From NCBI RefSeq assembly GCF_003432485.1, contig NZ_QVNQ01000006.1, forward strand, positions 1 through 64,000: a stretch of 64,000 nucleotides of DNA, written 5' to 3'. The stretch comes from Actinomadura spongiicola. Lineage in GTDB: Bacteria; Actinomycetota; Actinomycetes; Streptosporangiales; Streptosporangiaceae. Shown one piece after another: positions 41,291 to 50,295 of the stretch. The position numbers were made by a program, and so were the translations under genes. The notes under the pieces are model-generated. The model did no database searches. It was not told the DNA's origin and saw nothing but the letters and a program-made list of their open reading frames with translations. Numbering within the stretch: position 1 is the stretch's first letter; the number at the start of each line of letters is the position of its first letter.

Positions 41291-42181
41291 TCAGTTCGCG
41301 CGGTAGTGGCGGCGGAGCGCGATGCCGGCCGCGACGCCGCCCGCGATGGCGCCGGCGCCCGCCGCGGCGGGCAGCGCGATCATCGTCACGCGGCGGCCGG
41401 TGCGGAAGTCGTGGATCGGCCAGCCGTTCGCCCTGGCGTGTTCGCGGAGTTCGGCGTCGGGGTTCACCGCGTGCGGGTGGCCGACCGCCGTCAACATCGG
41501 CAGGTCGTTCATCGAGTCGCTGTAGGCGGAGCAGCGGGACAGGTCGAGGCCCTCCCGCTGCGCGAGTGCCCGGACCGCCTCCGCCTTGGCGGGCCCGTGC
41601 AGCAGGTTCCCGACGAGGCGTCCGGTGTACACGCCGTCGCTCGTCTCGGCGACGGTGCCGAGCGCGCCGGTGAGGCCGAGCCGGTGCGCGATCGTCCGGG
41701 CGACCTCCACGGGCGTGGCGGTGACGAGCCACACCTGCTGGCCCACGTCCAGGTGCTGGAGGGCCAGCGTCCGGGTGCCGTGCCAGATCCGGTCGGCCAT
41801 CACCTCGTCGTAGATCTCCTCGCTGAGCCGGACGATGCCGTCGACCTTCTGCCCGGCGACGAACGCGAGCGCGGCCTCCTTGGCGCTGCCGATGTGCTCG
41901 GAGTTCTCGGTGCCCCGCACCCGGAACGCGGCCTGGCCCCAGGCGAACATGGCGAGGTCACGCATGGTGAACAGCCGGCGCGCCGCGAGCCCACGCGCGA
42001 AGTAGTAGATGGACGCCCCGCGCATCATCGTGTTGTCGACGTCGAAGAACGCGGCCGCGGCGGGGTCGGGCGCGGGCAGCGGCGCCTGGTCGGCCGCGGC
42101 CGCGGCGGCCGCCTTACCGGCGCGGACCGGATCCTCGTCCCTGCCGCGGGCCCAGAACGGACGCTGCCTCAACGAGATCAT
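41291..42181 (-). CDS. HAD-IB family hydrolase (SerB-like) with C-terminal membrane helix
   Basis: 296 residues. HAD motif I FFDVDNTMM (nucleophile Asp), motif II LVTATP, motif III Lys in GPAKAEAV and motif IV YSDSMNDLPML. HAD-IB (phosphoserine phosphatase-like) proteins with a C-terminal helix (MIALPAAAGAGAIAGGVAAG) are conserved near bldN in actinobacteria. It could dephosphorylate a lysophospholipid or an inositol derivative. It begins 9 nt after the stop of the short RsbN-like gene, on the same strand. Confidence 0.9.
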   Translation of the reverse strand: MISLRQRPFWARGRDEDPVRAGKAAAAAAADQAPLPAPDPAAAAFFDVDNTMMRGASIYYFARGLAARRLFTMRDLAMFAWGQAAFRVRGTENSEHIGSAKEAALAFVAGQKVDGIVRLSEEIYDEVMADRIWHGTRTLALQHLDVGQQVWLVTATPVEVARTIAHRLGLTGALGTVAETSDGVYTGRLVGNLLHGPAKAEAVRALAQREGLDLSRCSAYSDSMNDLPMLTAVGHPHAVNPDAELREHARANGWPIHDFRTGRRVTMIALPAAAGAGAIAGGVAAGIALRRHYRAN

Positions 42182-42190
42182 GGAGTGAGC

Positions 42191-42379
42191 CTAGTCAACC
42201 GCCTCTCCCCGGCCGTCGCCTCGCCCGCGGTTGCGGCAGTCCTCGCTCCGGTCGCCCGCGGCCGCGACGAGCCGCGCCCGCAGCACCTCGCGGAACCGCG
42301 GGTCGGGCCCGGCGTCGCTCGCCCGCAGCCGGGCCAGCGCGTTTCCCTGTTCGACGATCTTTCCTCGCCCGGTTCTCAC
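42191..42379 (-). CDS. 62-residue remnant-like protein resembling RsbN (BldN anti-sigma factor)
   Basis: GTG 42379 with AAGGGAG at good spacing. Only 62 residues: a middle stretch NALARLRASDAGPDPRFREVLRARLVAAAGD (shown as two motifs, NALARLRAS and PDPRFREVLRARLVAAA) matches the pattern of the DUF5667/RsbN N-terminal helix. The usual anti-sigma is ~350 residues with a transmembrane helix; here the frame stops at 42191 just before the HAD gene. The gene sits exactly where rsbN is in Streptomyces, downstream of bldN. May be a truncated remnant, or a compact anti-sigma factor. Confidence 0.45.
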   Translation of the reverse strand: MRTGRGKIVEQGNALARLRASDAGPDPRFREVLRARLVAAAGDRSEDCRNRGRGDGRGEAVD

Positions 42380-42499
42380 TGGTCGCTCCCTTGCGGAATC
42401 CAGGCGTCAACGCTCTCTTGCCCGCAAAACGATCGGAGGGGACGGCGGGTTACGGGTGAGTTCGACCGGACGGTGTGCCCGGGACACGGGGAGGGCGGA

Positions 42500-43165
42500 T
42501 CAGTGGCGCAGGTCGTCGGGAAGGAGGCGTGCCAGGGACCGGACGGCGCGGTACTGCAACGCCTTGATCGCGCCCGCCTTCTTGCCCATGATCAGGGCCG
42601 TCTCGGCGACCGACAGACCGTGCAGGAACCGCAGCACGATGCATTCCTGCTGCTCGGAATTGAGCCGGCGGACGGCCTCCAGAAGGGTCCGGTTCGTCAT
42701 CGAGTCCAGGACGGCCCGCTCCGGCCCCTCCTGCGGGCGGTCCGGCTCGACCAGTTCGGCGGTGCAGATCTCCAGCCGGTAGCGGCTGGACTTGAAATGG
42801 TCGGCGACCAGGTTCCGCGCGATCGTGACGAGCCAGGCGCCGAAGTCCTTGCCCTGCCAGTGGAAGTCGCAGATCCGGCGAAGCGCGCGGAGGAACGTCT
42901 CGCTGGTCAGGTCCTCGGTGAGCGAGTGCGTTCCGACCCGGTAGTAGACGTAGCGGTAGACCAGTTCGACATAGTGGTCGTAGAGGGACCCGAACGCCTC
43001 GGCGTCGCCGTCCCGGGCGCGCAGGACGAGCGTCTTGAGGACCTCCGCGCGGTCGGTGTCCCGTCCGCCGGCCCGGTCGGCGCCGCGTCCCGCGGTGCGG
43101 TCGGGGGAGCCTCGTACGGGCCGGGGGAGCGGAAGAAGTCCGGCGTCGAGGGACAAGCTGCTCAT
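42500..43165 (-). CDS. bldN: BldN-type ECF sigma factor
   Basis: 221 residues from ATG 43165 (GGAGA upstream). A ~45-residue non-conserved N-terminal part resembles, in position, the pro-sequence of Streptomyces BldN but is shorter. Region 2: GDAEAFGSLYDHYVELVYRY and LTSETFLRALRRI, then WQGKDFGAWLVTIARNLVADH. Region 4: LNSEQQECIVLRFLHGLSVA and AIKALQYRAVRSLARLLPDD. Sequence and position beside rex-hem match BldN, which controls aerial-hyphae development. Downstream the anti-sigma gene appears almost completely lost. Confidence 0.9.
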   Translation of the reverse strand: MSSLSLDAGLLPLPRPVRGSPDRTAGRGADRAGGRDTDRAEVLKTLVLRARDGDAEAFGSLYDHYVELVYRYVYYRVGTHSLTEDLTSETFLRALRRICDFHWQGKDFGAWLVTIARNLVADHFKSSRYRLEICTAELVEPDRPQEGPERAVLDSMTNRTLLEAVRRLNSEQQECIVLRFLHGLSVAETALIMGKKAGAIKALQYRAVRSLARLLPDDLRH

Positions 43166-43414
43166 GCAGTTCTCCTCGGGGCGTACGCGACCTCCGGCGT
43201 GATTTGCCACTCTAGATACCGAGAGGTACGCGAGGCAATGGCGGACGCCGCCCAATGGCGTCCGGGGGCGTCCGGCGGTGTCCGGTCGCGGCCAGCGGCG
43301 TGTGCGAGCAGGCGGGAAGCAGGGCGGAAGCGGCGTCCGGGTGAATGTCCACCGGACACGTTCACCCGGACGCGGTTACCTCTCCGCCTCCCGCATCGGG
43401 CACCATGGGGCGCG

Positions 43415-44806
43415 ATGGTCGATGCTCTGCTCGCGATCCTTGCGGCCCTGGGTGCCTTACTGGCCACCGGGTTGCTGGTTTCGCGTGCCTCCAAGGAACG
43501 GCTGCTCTACCTCATCGCCTGGTCCTTCACCCAGGTCGGGCTGTCGTTGGCGCTGCTGTCCATGGGGGTCGGCTTTCTCGCGGGGTTCAACGGCCTGTTC
43601 TTCCGCGTCATGGAGCTGGGCGCCGCGCTGATCGGGCCGGTCTGGCTCGCGCTTGGCATGATCGAGCTGATCGCACGGTACGTCCAGGTGCGGTTCGCGG
43701 GCTGGCTGTTCGCGATCTCCTACACGGTCGTCGCGACCGTCATCCTCATCCTCGACCCGCTCAAGGGCAGGCTGACCAAGGACCTGCCCAAGCCGGGCTC
43801 CACCTACGACGCGCTGCCGCTGCTGCTGATCGACGGCGCGCACGTCGTCGCGGTGATCGCGCTCGTGGGATGCACCGGGGTCACCGCGTGGCTGGCGAGC
43901 CGGCGGGACCGGGAGGCCGGCGAGCTGCTCATCCCCGTCGCGCTGGTCGCGCTCGCCGGTGTGCTGGTGGTCAGCGGCACCCGCGGGTTCCTGCCCGCGC
44001 CGATCGCGGTGATCGCGCTCGGCGGCGCGGCCGGGCTCGTCTGGTACGGCGCCATGCGCACGATCCCGGTGTACGAGGACGAGGACGGCTACGAGGACTA
44101 TGACGAGTACGACGACCGGAACGACTACAAGGACGAATATCGGGAGGAACCCGTGACCGGGTACGAGGAGCAGGGCTACACACCACCGCGGCACGAGCCC
44201 GTCCCGGCTCCGCCCCCGCAGCCGGACCCGAGGCGCGGGGAGCTGCGGTTCCCCGACCCGGTGCCGCCGGCCGCTCCGGTGCCGCCGCCCGCTCCGGCCG
44301 AGGAGCTGCGCTTCCCCACCGAACCGGCGGAGGAGTTCCGCTTCCCGGGCGACCCGGCGGGCCCGACCGCCGTGGACGGCGTCGACCTGTTCGGCGGGTC
44401 CGTGGGCGCCGTCGGCGTTCCCGAGCAGGCGCCTCCGGCCCCGCAGCCGAGGCGGGCGATGGGCGGCGAGCTGTTGGGCGCCTGCGGCCAGATCACCGTC
44501 TACACGCTGCTGGACGGTCGCGAGGAGGCCTTCGACCGGCTCGCCACCGACCTGGTGAAGGCCGCCCTGGTCGCCGAGCCCGAAACGATGATCTTCGCCT
44601 GCCACGAGGTGGTGGGCAGCCCGACCCAGCGGATCTTCTACCAGCTGTTCCGCAACGACGCGGCGTTCGCGGCGCATCGCCAGCAGCCGCACCTGCAACG
44701 GTTCCTGGCGGAGTCGCGCACGCACGTCCTGACCACCAACGTGATCGAGCTGCGGCTCGGCCCCGCCAAGGTGCCGCTGCCCGCGCCGGAGTTCCCCGGG
44801 AGGTGA
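43415..44806 (+). CDS. Membrane protein with C-terminal ABM-like domain
   Basis: 463 residues. Residues 1-~215: seven predicted membrane helices. Then a Tyr/Asp/Glu-rich cytoplasmic stretch (EDEDGYEDYDEYDD) and a Pro-rich linker with three repeats of ELRFP/EEFRFP, ending in a ~95-residue alpha/beta domain (ITVYTLLDGREEAFDRLATD...IFYQLFRNDAAFAAH) resembling antibiotic biosynthesis monooxygenase folds. Overlaps the glutaredoxin gene by 4 nt. Function unknown; regularly seen between bldN and rex in actinobacteria. Confidence 0.75.
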   Translation: MVDALLAILAALGALLATGLLVSRASKERLLYLIAWSFTQVGLSLALLSMGVGFLAGFNGLFFRVMELGAALIGPVWLALGMIELIARYVQVRFAGWLFAISYTVVATVILILDPLKGRLTKDLPKPGSTYDALPLLLIDGAHVVAVIALVGCTGVTAWLASRRDREAGELLIPVALVALAGVLVVSGTRGFLPAPIAVIALGGAAGLVWYGAMRTIPVYEDEDGYEDYDEYDDRNDYKDEYREEPVTGYEEQGYTPPRHEPVPAPPPQPDPRRGELRFPDPVPPAAPVPPPAPAEELRFPTEPAEEFRFPGDPAGPTAVDGVDLFGGSVGAVGVPEQAPPAPQPRRAMGGELLGACGQITVYTLLDGREEAFDRLATDLVKAALVAEPETMIFACHEVVGSPTQRIFYQLFRNDAAFAAHRQQPHLQRFLAESRTHVLTTNVIELRLGPAKVPLPAPEFPGR

Positions 44807-45099
44807 CGGACGTGACGGACGGCGTGACCGGCGGCGACGGCGGCGACGGGATCATGATCACGCTGCTGGGGAAGCCGGGCTGCCATCTGTGCGACGACGC
44901 CCGCGCGGTGATCGAGCGGGTCGCCCGTGACCTGGACGTCCCGTGGGAGGAACGCGACATCACCCGGTCGGAGCGGGACACCGAGCTGTATTGGGAGCAG
45001 ATCCCGGTCACGCTGATCAACGGTGTCCAGCACGACTTCTGGCGGGTCGACGAGCAACGCCTCCGCGACGCCGTCAGGGCCCTGCGCTCCTCACTCTGA
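44803..45099 (+). CDS. Glutaredoxin/thioredoxin-fold small protein
   Basis: 98 residues from GTG 44803; ATG 44854 just before MITLLGKPGC is an alternative. Redox motif C-H-L-C in GKPGCHLCDDA, cis-Pro in EQIPVTLINGV. A DUF836-type glutaredoxin-like protein, probably a thiol reductase in the cytoplasm. It is upstream of rex with a 269-nt gap that contains the rex promoter. Coupled with the preceding membrane protein. Confidence 0.9.
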   Translation: MTDVTDGVTGGDGGDGIMITLLGKPGCHLCDDARAVIERVARDLDVPWEERDITRSERDTELYWEQIPVTLINGVQHDFWRVDEQRLRDAVRALRSSL

Positions 45100-45237
45100 T
45101 CACACCCCGACCGAATGTCTGGTCGGTCACATCCGGGCGCCGACCGGGCCGCGCGCCGGGCCCGGGAAGTCCCTGCTGGCACGGGCCTTTCGTGATCACG
45201 GTCGGCCCGGCCGCGGACCGTGTCACCGGACCCGACT

Positions 45238-45255
45238 TTGTGCGCGTGTTCACAA
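45238..45255. promoter_or_regulatory. Rex operator (ROP) at the rex-hemACDB promoter
   Basis: TTGTGCGCGTGTTCACAA matches the actinobacterial Rex site TTGTGAA-N4-TTCACAA at all but two defined positions. A TAACCT -10-like element at 45260-45265, 16 nt after TTGTGC (45238-45243), puts the operator on the -35 region, suited to repression at low NADH/NAD+. Confidence 0.8.
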
Positions 45256-45368
45256 GGGCTAACCTGGAGGACAGCCCCGGAGCGGTCGGGTCGCGGCCGT
45301 CCGGCCCGTGCGAGCCGAGGCGCGGGGCCCGCGCGCCCCGTCCCCAGCGTCGAGCCGAAGAGCAGGCC

Positions 45369-46112
45369 GTGACATCTCGACAGAACCGCCAACGCGACCG
45401 CGCGGGCCGCGGCATCCCCGAAGCCACCGTGGCGCGGCTGCCGGTGTACCTGCGGGCCCTCACCGGGCTCCAGGAGCGCGGCGTCGCGACCGTGTCGTCC
45501 GAGGAACTCGCCGCGGCCGCCGGAGTCAACTCGGCCAAGCTCCGCAAGGACCTGTCCCACCTGGGCTCGTATGGGACGCGCGGCGTCGGGTACGAGGTCG
45601 AGTACCTCGTCTACCAGATCTCCCGGGAACTCGGCCTCACCCAGGACTGGGTCGTGGCGATCATCGGTGTGGGTAACCTGGGCCGTGCGTTGGCGGGCTA
45701 TGGCGGTTTCGCCTCCCGCGGCTTCCGCGTGGCGGGCCTGCTCGACGCGGACGACTCCATCGTCGGCCAGGACATCGCCGGGATGACGGTGGGGCACATC
45801 GACCGGCTGGAGGACATCATCGCGGACCACGGCGTCTCCATCGCCGTGATCGCGACCCCCGCGGGCGCGGCCCAGGGGGTGTGCGATCGCGTCGTCGCCG
45901 CGGGCGTGACCAGTGTCCTGAACTTCGCGCCGGTCGTGCTGACGGTCCCCGACGGGGTCGACGTGCGCAAGGTCGACCTGTCCATCGAGCTGCAGATCCT
46001 CGCGTTCCACGAGCAGCGCAAGGCCGGGGGCCCCGACGGTCTCGCCTCCCTGGCCGGGGGCGACGGACCGCCCGGCACCAAGCAGTACGTGGAGACGGTC
46101 GTCGAGGCATGA
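45369..46112 (+). CDS. rex: Redox-sensing transcriptional repressor Rex
   Basis: 247 residues from GTG 45369. N-terminal winged helix (VSSEELAAAAGVNSAKLRKDLSHLG, presented as motif SEELAAAAGVNSAKLRKDL) and C-terminal Rossmann domain with GVGNLGRALAGYGGF and NFAPVVL. Rex binds NADH to leave DNA when the NADH/NAD+ ratio rises. It precedes hemA by 49 nt, the same order as in Streptomyces, and its own promoter has the Rex site above. Confidence 0.96.
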   Translation: MTSRQNRQRDRAGRGIPEATVARLPVYLRALTGLQERGVATVSSEELAAAAGVNSAKLRKDLSHLGSYGTRGVGYEVEYLVYQISRELGLTQDWVVAIIGVGNLGRALAGYGGFASRGFRVAGLLDADDSIVGQDIAGMTVGHIDRLEDIIADHGVSIAVIATPAGAAQGVCDRVVAAGVTSVLNFAPVVLTVPDGVDVRKVDLSIELQILAFHEQRKAGGPDGLASLAGGDGPPGTKQYVETVVEA

Positions 46113-46161
46113 GGGAAGCGAAGCGCCGGGTCACGCGCCCGGGACACGCGGGAGGCAGTCC

Positions 46162-47661
46162 GTGAGCATTCTGGTCGTGGGGCTCAGCCACCGGAGCGCG
46201 CCCGTGACGGTGCTGGAGCGGGCGGCGGTGGCCGGGGACGACCTGGTGAAGTTGCTGCGCGCGGTGCACGCGTCCCCGAACGTCGCCGAGGCCGCGATCG
46301 TCTCGACGTGCAACCGGGTCGAGATCTACGCGGTGGTCGACCGGTTCCACGGCGGAGTCTCGGCGATCTCCGAGCTGCTGGCCCTGCACTCCGGGGTCCC
46401 GATGGACGACCTGACACGGCACCTGTACGTCCACTACGAGGAGCGGGCCGTCCAGCACGTGTTCGCCGTGGCGTGCGGGCTGGAGTCGATGGTCGTCGGC
46501 GAGGGGCAGATCCTCGGGCAGATCCGGCAGGCGTTCCGCGTCGCGCAGGAGGAGGGCACGCTCGGCCGCGACCTGCACGACGTCCTCCAGCAGTCGCTGC
46601 GCGTGGGCAAGCGCGCCCACCACGAGACGGGCATCGACAAGGCGGGCGCATCGCTGGTCGGCGTCGGCCTGGACGTGGCGACACGGTATCTCGGCCCGCT
46701 GGAGGGCGTCCGCGCGCTGGTGGTCGGCGCCGGTTCGATGAGCTCGCTCGCCGCGGCGACGCTGAGCCGCGCCGGGGCCCGCGAGGTCGTCGTGGCGAAC
46801 CGGACTTACGAGCGGGCCGTGCGGCTGGCGGAGTCGCTGGACACGCCGTCCCGGGCCATCGAACTGGACGTGGTGGACTCCGCGATCCCCGACGCCGACC
46901 TGGTCGTCTCGTGCACCGGCGCGACCGGGCTGGTGCTGACGGCCGAGCGGCTCCAAGAACAGGGCGTCGGCGCCGACGGGCGGCGCCGCTTCTTCCTCGA
47001 CCTGGCGTTGCCGCACGACATCGATCGGTCCGTCCGCGACCTGGCGGACGTCGGGCTGGCCGGGCTCGACGACCTGCGGACGGCGGAGGAGGCCGCGCAC
47101 GCCATCGGCCCGGCGGCCGTCGAGGCCGTCCGGCGGATCGTCTGCGACGAGGTGGAGGCCTTCGTCGGCGCCGCCCGCGCCGCCGCCGTCGCGCCGACGG
47201 TCGTCGCGCTGCGGAGCATGGCCGCCGGCGTCGTCGAGGCCGAGTTGTCCCGTCTGACGGGACGGGTGCCCGAGATGGACGACCGCGCCCGCAAGGAGAT
47301 CGAGCACACCGTCCGGCGGGTGGTCGACAAGTTGCTGCACGCGCCGACCGTCCGGGTCAAGGAGCTGGCGGCGGCGCCGGGCGGCGACTCCTACGCCGAC
47401 GCGCTCCGCGAGCTGTTCGACCTCGACCCCAAGGCCCCGGAGGCGGTGGCCCGCGCCGACATGCGCGACGAGACGATGGGGTGGAGCGCTCCCGCACATA
47501 CGGCCGTGGACTGCGCCGAAGCCGACTGTGTGAGCACGATGCCGTCCGGCCCGGACGGTCAGGGCGTGACGACCGTACAAGACGTGAACGCGCAAGCCGC
47601 GAACGTCCGGGCGGTGAGCACCCGTGAGTCCGTGGCCGGGCGCGAAGGAGACGAGGGATGA
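46162..47661 (+). CDS. hemA: Glutamyl-tRNA reductase
   Basis: First committed step of C5 haem biosynthesis, glutamyl-tRNA to glutamate-1-semialdehyde. 499 residues from GTG 46162 (GGGAGG). Catalytic Cys in STCNRVEIYAV, EGQILGQIRQAF and the NADP domain motif VGAGSMSSLAAATLSRAGA. A C-terminal extension of ~70 residues (from EAVARADMRDETMGW on) is low complexity and not part of the fold. Overlaps hemC by 4 nt. Confidence 0.96.
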   Translation: MSILVVGLSHRSAPVTVLERAAVAGDDLVKLLRAVHASPNVAEAAIVSTCNRVEIYAVVDRFHGGVSAISELLALHSGVPMDDLTRHLYVHYEERAVQHVFAVACGLESMVVGEGQILGQIRQAFRVAQEEGTLGRDLHDVLQQSLRVGKRAHHETGIDKAGASLVGVGLDVATRYLGPLEGVRALVVGAGSMSSLAAATLSRAGAREVVVANRTYERAVRLAESLDTPSRAIELDVVDSAIPDADLVVSCTGATGLVLTAERLQEQGVGADGRRRFFLDLALPHDIDRSVRDLADVGLAGLDDLRTAEEAAHAIGPAAVEAVRRIVCDEVEAFVGAARAAAVAPTVVALRSMAAGVVEAELSRLTGRVPEMDDRARKEIEHTVRRVVDKLLHAPTVRVKELAAAPGGDSYADALRELFDLDPKAPEAVARADMRDETMGWSAPAHTAVDCAEADCVSTMPSGPDGQGVTTVQDVNAQAANVRAVSTRESVAGREGDEG

Positions 47662-48620
47662 GCGGAGAAGAGAGCGCGGAAGCGGCCCGGGAGGGGAGCC
47701 CGCTCGGCGCGGGCACGCGCCCGCTGCGCCTCGGCACGCGCAAGAGCCTGATGGCCATGACACAGTCCCAGCAGGTCGCGGACGCGTTGACGGCGCGGAC
47801 CGGGCATGCCGTGGAGCTGGTCGGGGTAACGACGCAGGGTGATGTCTCCAAGGCCCTGCTCGCCCAGATCGGTGGGACGGGGGTCTTCGTCAACGCCCTC
47901 CGCGACAGGGTGCTGTCCGGCGAGGTGGACTTCGCTGTGCACTCGCTGAAGGACCTGCCGACGTCCGAGTCCCCGGGAATCGCCCTCGCCGCGACCCCCC
48001 TTCGCGACGACCCGCGCGACGCCCTGTGCGGTCCCGCCAAGCTCGCCGATCTGCCGCGCGGGGCCCGTATCGGCACCGGCTCGGCACGCCGGGCCGCGCA
48101 GCTGCGCGCGATGCGTCCCGACCTCGAGATCGTCCCGATCCGCGGCAACGCCGACACCCGGCTCCGCAAGGTCGCCGACGGTGAGGTGGACGCGGTCGTC
48201 CTCGCGTACGCCGGCCTGAAGCGGATCCGCCGACTGGACGCGGTCGCCGAGGTCTTCGAGGCCGACCAGATGCTGCCCGCCCCCGGGCAGGGCGCGCTCG
48301 CCCTCGAATGCCGCGCCGACCGCGCCGACCTTCGGGCGCTGCTGGAAACCGTCGACGACCCCGCGACCAGGCGCGCCGTCACCGCGGAGCGGACGGTGCT
48401 GGCCGTGCTGGAGGGCGGGTGCTCCGCGCCCGTGGGTGCGTACTCGGTCGAATTTGATGAAAGGCTCCACCTGACGGCGACCGTCGTGTCCTACGACGGG
48501 AGTCGCCAGTTGAGGCTGTCCGCAAGCGGCCACCCGGATGACGCCGAACGGCTCGGACGCGATCTCGCGAACCGGCTGCTCGCGCAGGGGGCCGACCAGT
48601 TGATAGGGGAGCGCGATTGA
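47658..48620 (+). CDS. hemC: Hydroxymethylbilane synthase (porphobilinogen deaminase)
   Basis: 320 residues, ATG overlapping the hemA stop. Motifs: LRLGTRKSLMAMTQSQQ, the catalytic Asp region VHSLKDLP, RGNADTRLRKV, and cofactor-attachment Cys in EGGCSAPVGAYS. Links four porphobilinogen units into hydroxymethylbilane. Its stop overlaps the TTG start of hemD. Confidence 0.97.
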   Translation: MSGEESAEAAREGSPLGAGTRPLRLGTRKSLMAMTQSQQVADALTARTGHAVELVGVTTQGDVSKALLAQIGGTGVFVNALRDRVLSGEVDFAVHSLKDLPTSESPGIALAATPLRDDPRDALCGPAKLADLPRGARIGTGSARRAAQLRAMRPDLEIVPIRGNADTRLRKVADGEVDAVVLAYAGLKRIRRLDAVAEVFEADQMLPAPGQGALALECRADRADLRALLETVDDPATRRAVTAERTVLAVLEGGCSAPVGAYSVEFDERLHLTATVVSYDGSRQLRLSASGHPDDAERLGRDLANRLLAQGADQLIGERD

Positions 48621-50263
48621 GCCCCGCCGCGAAGAGCACGATTCCAGCGGGCACGGCGCCGCCGGTCGGCGCCGGTTCGGCCACGAGTTCAGAGGACCCC
48701 GCGGGCACGGCCGCCGAGCACGGCCGGGTCGCCATCGTCGGGATGGGGCCTGGTGATCCCGGCCTGTTGACGCTCCGCGCCGCCGCCGAGCTGGAGCGCG
48801 CGGACACGGTCATCGTGAGCCGCGCCCACTGCCCGCCCGAGATCCTGGCGCACTGCCGTCCCGACGTGGAGATCATCGATTCGGCGGACGGCGACCCGGT
48901 GCAGCACGCCCGGCGCGCGGCGCGCGAGGGACGGCGGGTCGTACGGCTGCTGTGGGGCGACCCGGGGCTGGCGTGCGGGCTGGCCGACGAGGGCGGCGCG
49001 CTGGCACAGGCCGGTGTCCCGTTCGAGGTGGTCCCAGGCGTGTCCGCCGTGACGGGCGTGCCGGGGTACGCGGGCATCCCGCTCACCGACGCCGACAACC
49101 GCGAGGTCAGGGTCGTGGACGTCGCGCGGGGCGGGGTCGACTGGGAGCGGTTCGCCGCCCCCGGCGCCACCCTCGTGATCCTCAACGCGGAGAACGCGGT
49201 CGGGGAGGTGTGCAAGAGCCTCGTCGCCGCGGGCCGGCCCGACTCGACGCCCGCCGCGATGACGAGCCACGGCACCACCACCGAGCAGGAGACCGTGGTG
49301 TCGACGCTGCAGAAGCTGGCGTCCGACACCAAGGGCATGGAGTCGCCCGCGCTGATCATCGTCGGGGACGTGGTGGGCTGGCGCGACCGGCTGTCCTGGT
49401 TCGAGACGAAGCCGCTGTTCGGCTGGCGGGTCCTGGTGCCGCGGACGAAGGAGCAGGCCGCGTCGCTGTCGGACCAGCTGCGCGCTTACGGGGCCGTCCC
49501 CGACGAGGTCCCGACGATCTCCGTCGAGCCGCCGCGCACCCCGCAGCAGATGGACCGCGCCGTGAAGGGCCTGGTCACGGGCCGGTACGAGTGGGTGGTG
49601 TTCACCTCCACCAACGCGGTCAGGGCCGTCCGGGAGAAGCTCGTCGACTACGGGCTCGACGCCCGCGCGTTCGCCGGGTTGAAGGTCGCCGCCGTCGGTG
49701 AGCAGACCGCCGCCGCGCTCGTCGAGTTCGGCGTCCAGCCGGATCTGACGCCGTCCGGGGAGCAGTCCGGCGAGGGCCTCGCCCGGGAGTGGCCGCCCTA
49801 CGACGAGGACCTCGACCCCATCAACCGGGTGCTGCTGCCGCGCGCCGACATCGCGACCGACGTGCTGATCGCCCGGCTGACGGAGCTCGGCTGGGAGTGC
49901 GACGACGTCACCGCGTACCGCACGGTGCGCGCCGCGCCGCCGCCCGCGCCGATCCGTGAGGCGATCAAGGGCGGCGGGTTCGACGCCGTGCTGTTCACCT
50001 CGTCGTCCACGGTGAAGAACCTGATCGGCATCGCCGGCAAGCCGCACAAGGTGACGGTCATCGCCGTGATCGGTCCGCAGACGGCGAAGACGGCGGAGGA
50101 GTACGGGCTCCGCGTCGACGTCATGGCCGAGAAGCCGTCGGCGGCGGCGCTGGCGGAGGCCCTCGCCGAGTACGGCACCCGGTGGCGGGCCAGCCGGGCC
50201 GAGGCGGGGGAGCCGCCCCGCAAACCCAGCCAGATGCGTCGCGGCGCCCGCCGCCGCAGGTGA
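48617..50263 (+). CDS. hemD: Fused uroporphyrinogen-III C-methyltransferase / synthase (CobA-HemD)
   Basis: 548 residues from TTG 48617 (ATTGA overlap). Residues ~35-270 are a SUMT-type methyltransferase: VAIVGMGPGDPGLLT, then the GDP-loop LLWGDPGLACG and VVPGVSAVTGVPGYAGIPLT. Residues ~275-530 are uroporphyrinogen-III synthase: WVVFTSTNAVRAV and VLFTSSSTVKNL. Fusion form typical of actinobacteria, feeding both haem and sirohaem/cobalamin. The SUMT CysG-like active site should be checked: the usual Asp/Arg cluster is only partly visible. Confidence 0.95.
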   Translation: MSPAAKSTIPAGTAPPVGAGSATSSEDPAGTAAEHGRVAIVGMGPGDPGLLTLRAAAELERADTVIVSRAHCPPEILAHCRPDVEIIDSADGDPVQHARRAAREGRRVVRLLWGDPGLACGLADEGGALAQAGVPFEVVPGVSAVTGVPGYAGIPLTDADNREVRVVDVARGGVDWERFAAPGATLVILNAENAVGEVCKSLVAAGRPDSTPAAMTSHGTTTEQETVVSTLQKLASDTKGMESPALIIVGDVVGWRDRLSWFETKPLFGWRVLVPRTKEQAASLSDQLRAYGAVPDEVPTISVEPPRTPQQMDRAVKGLVTGRYEWVVFTSTNAVRAVREKLVDYGLDARAFAGLKVAAVGEQTAAALVEFGVQPDLTPSGEQSGEGLAREWPPYDEDLDPINRVLLPRADIATDVLIARLTELGWECDDVTAYRTVRAAPPPAPIREAIKGGGFDAVLFTSSSTVKNLIGIAGKPHKVTVIAVIGPQTAKTAEEYGLRVDVMAEKPSAAALAEALAEYGTRWRASRAEAGEPPRKPSQMRRGARRRR

Positions 50264-50295
50264 GGCGATCCGCCGCGAGGAACGGGGAGAAGAAC

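Noticed and set aside
41129..43414. Long open frame on the plus strand ahead of the membrane/ABM-domain gene
   Set aside because: High-GC antisense shadow of the HAD and bldN genes; real homology begins at 43415.
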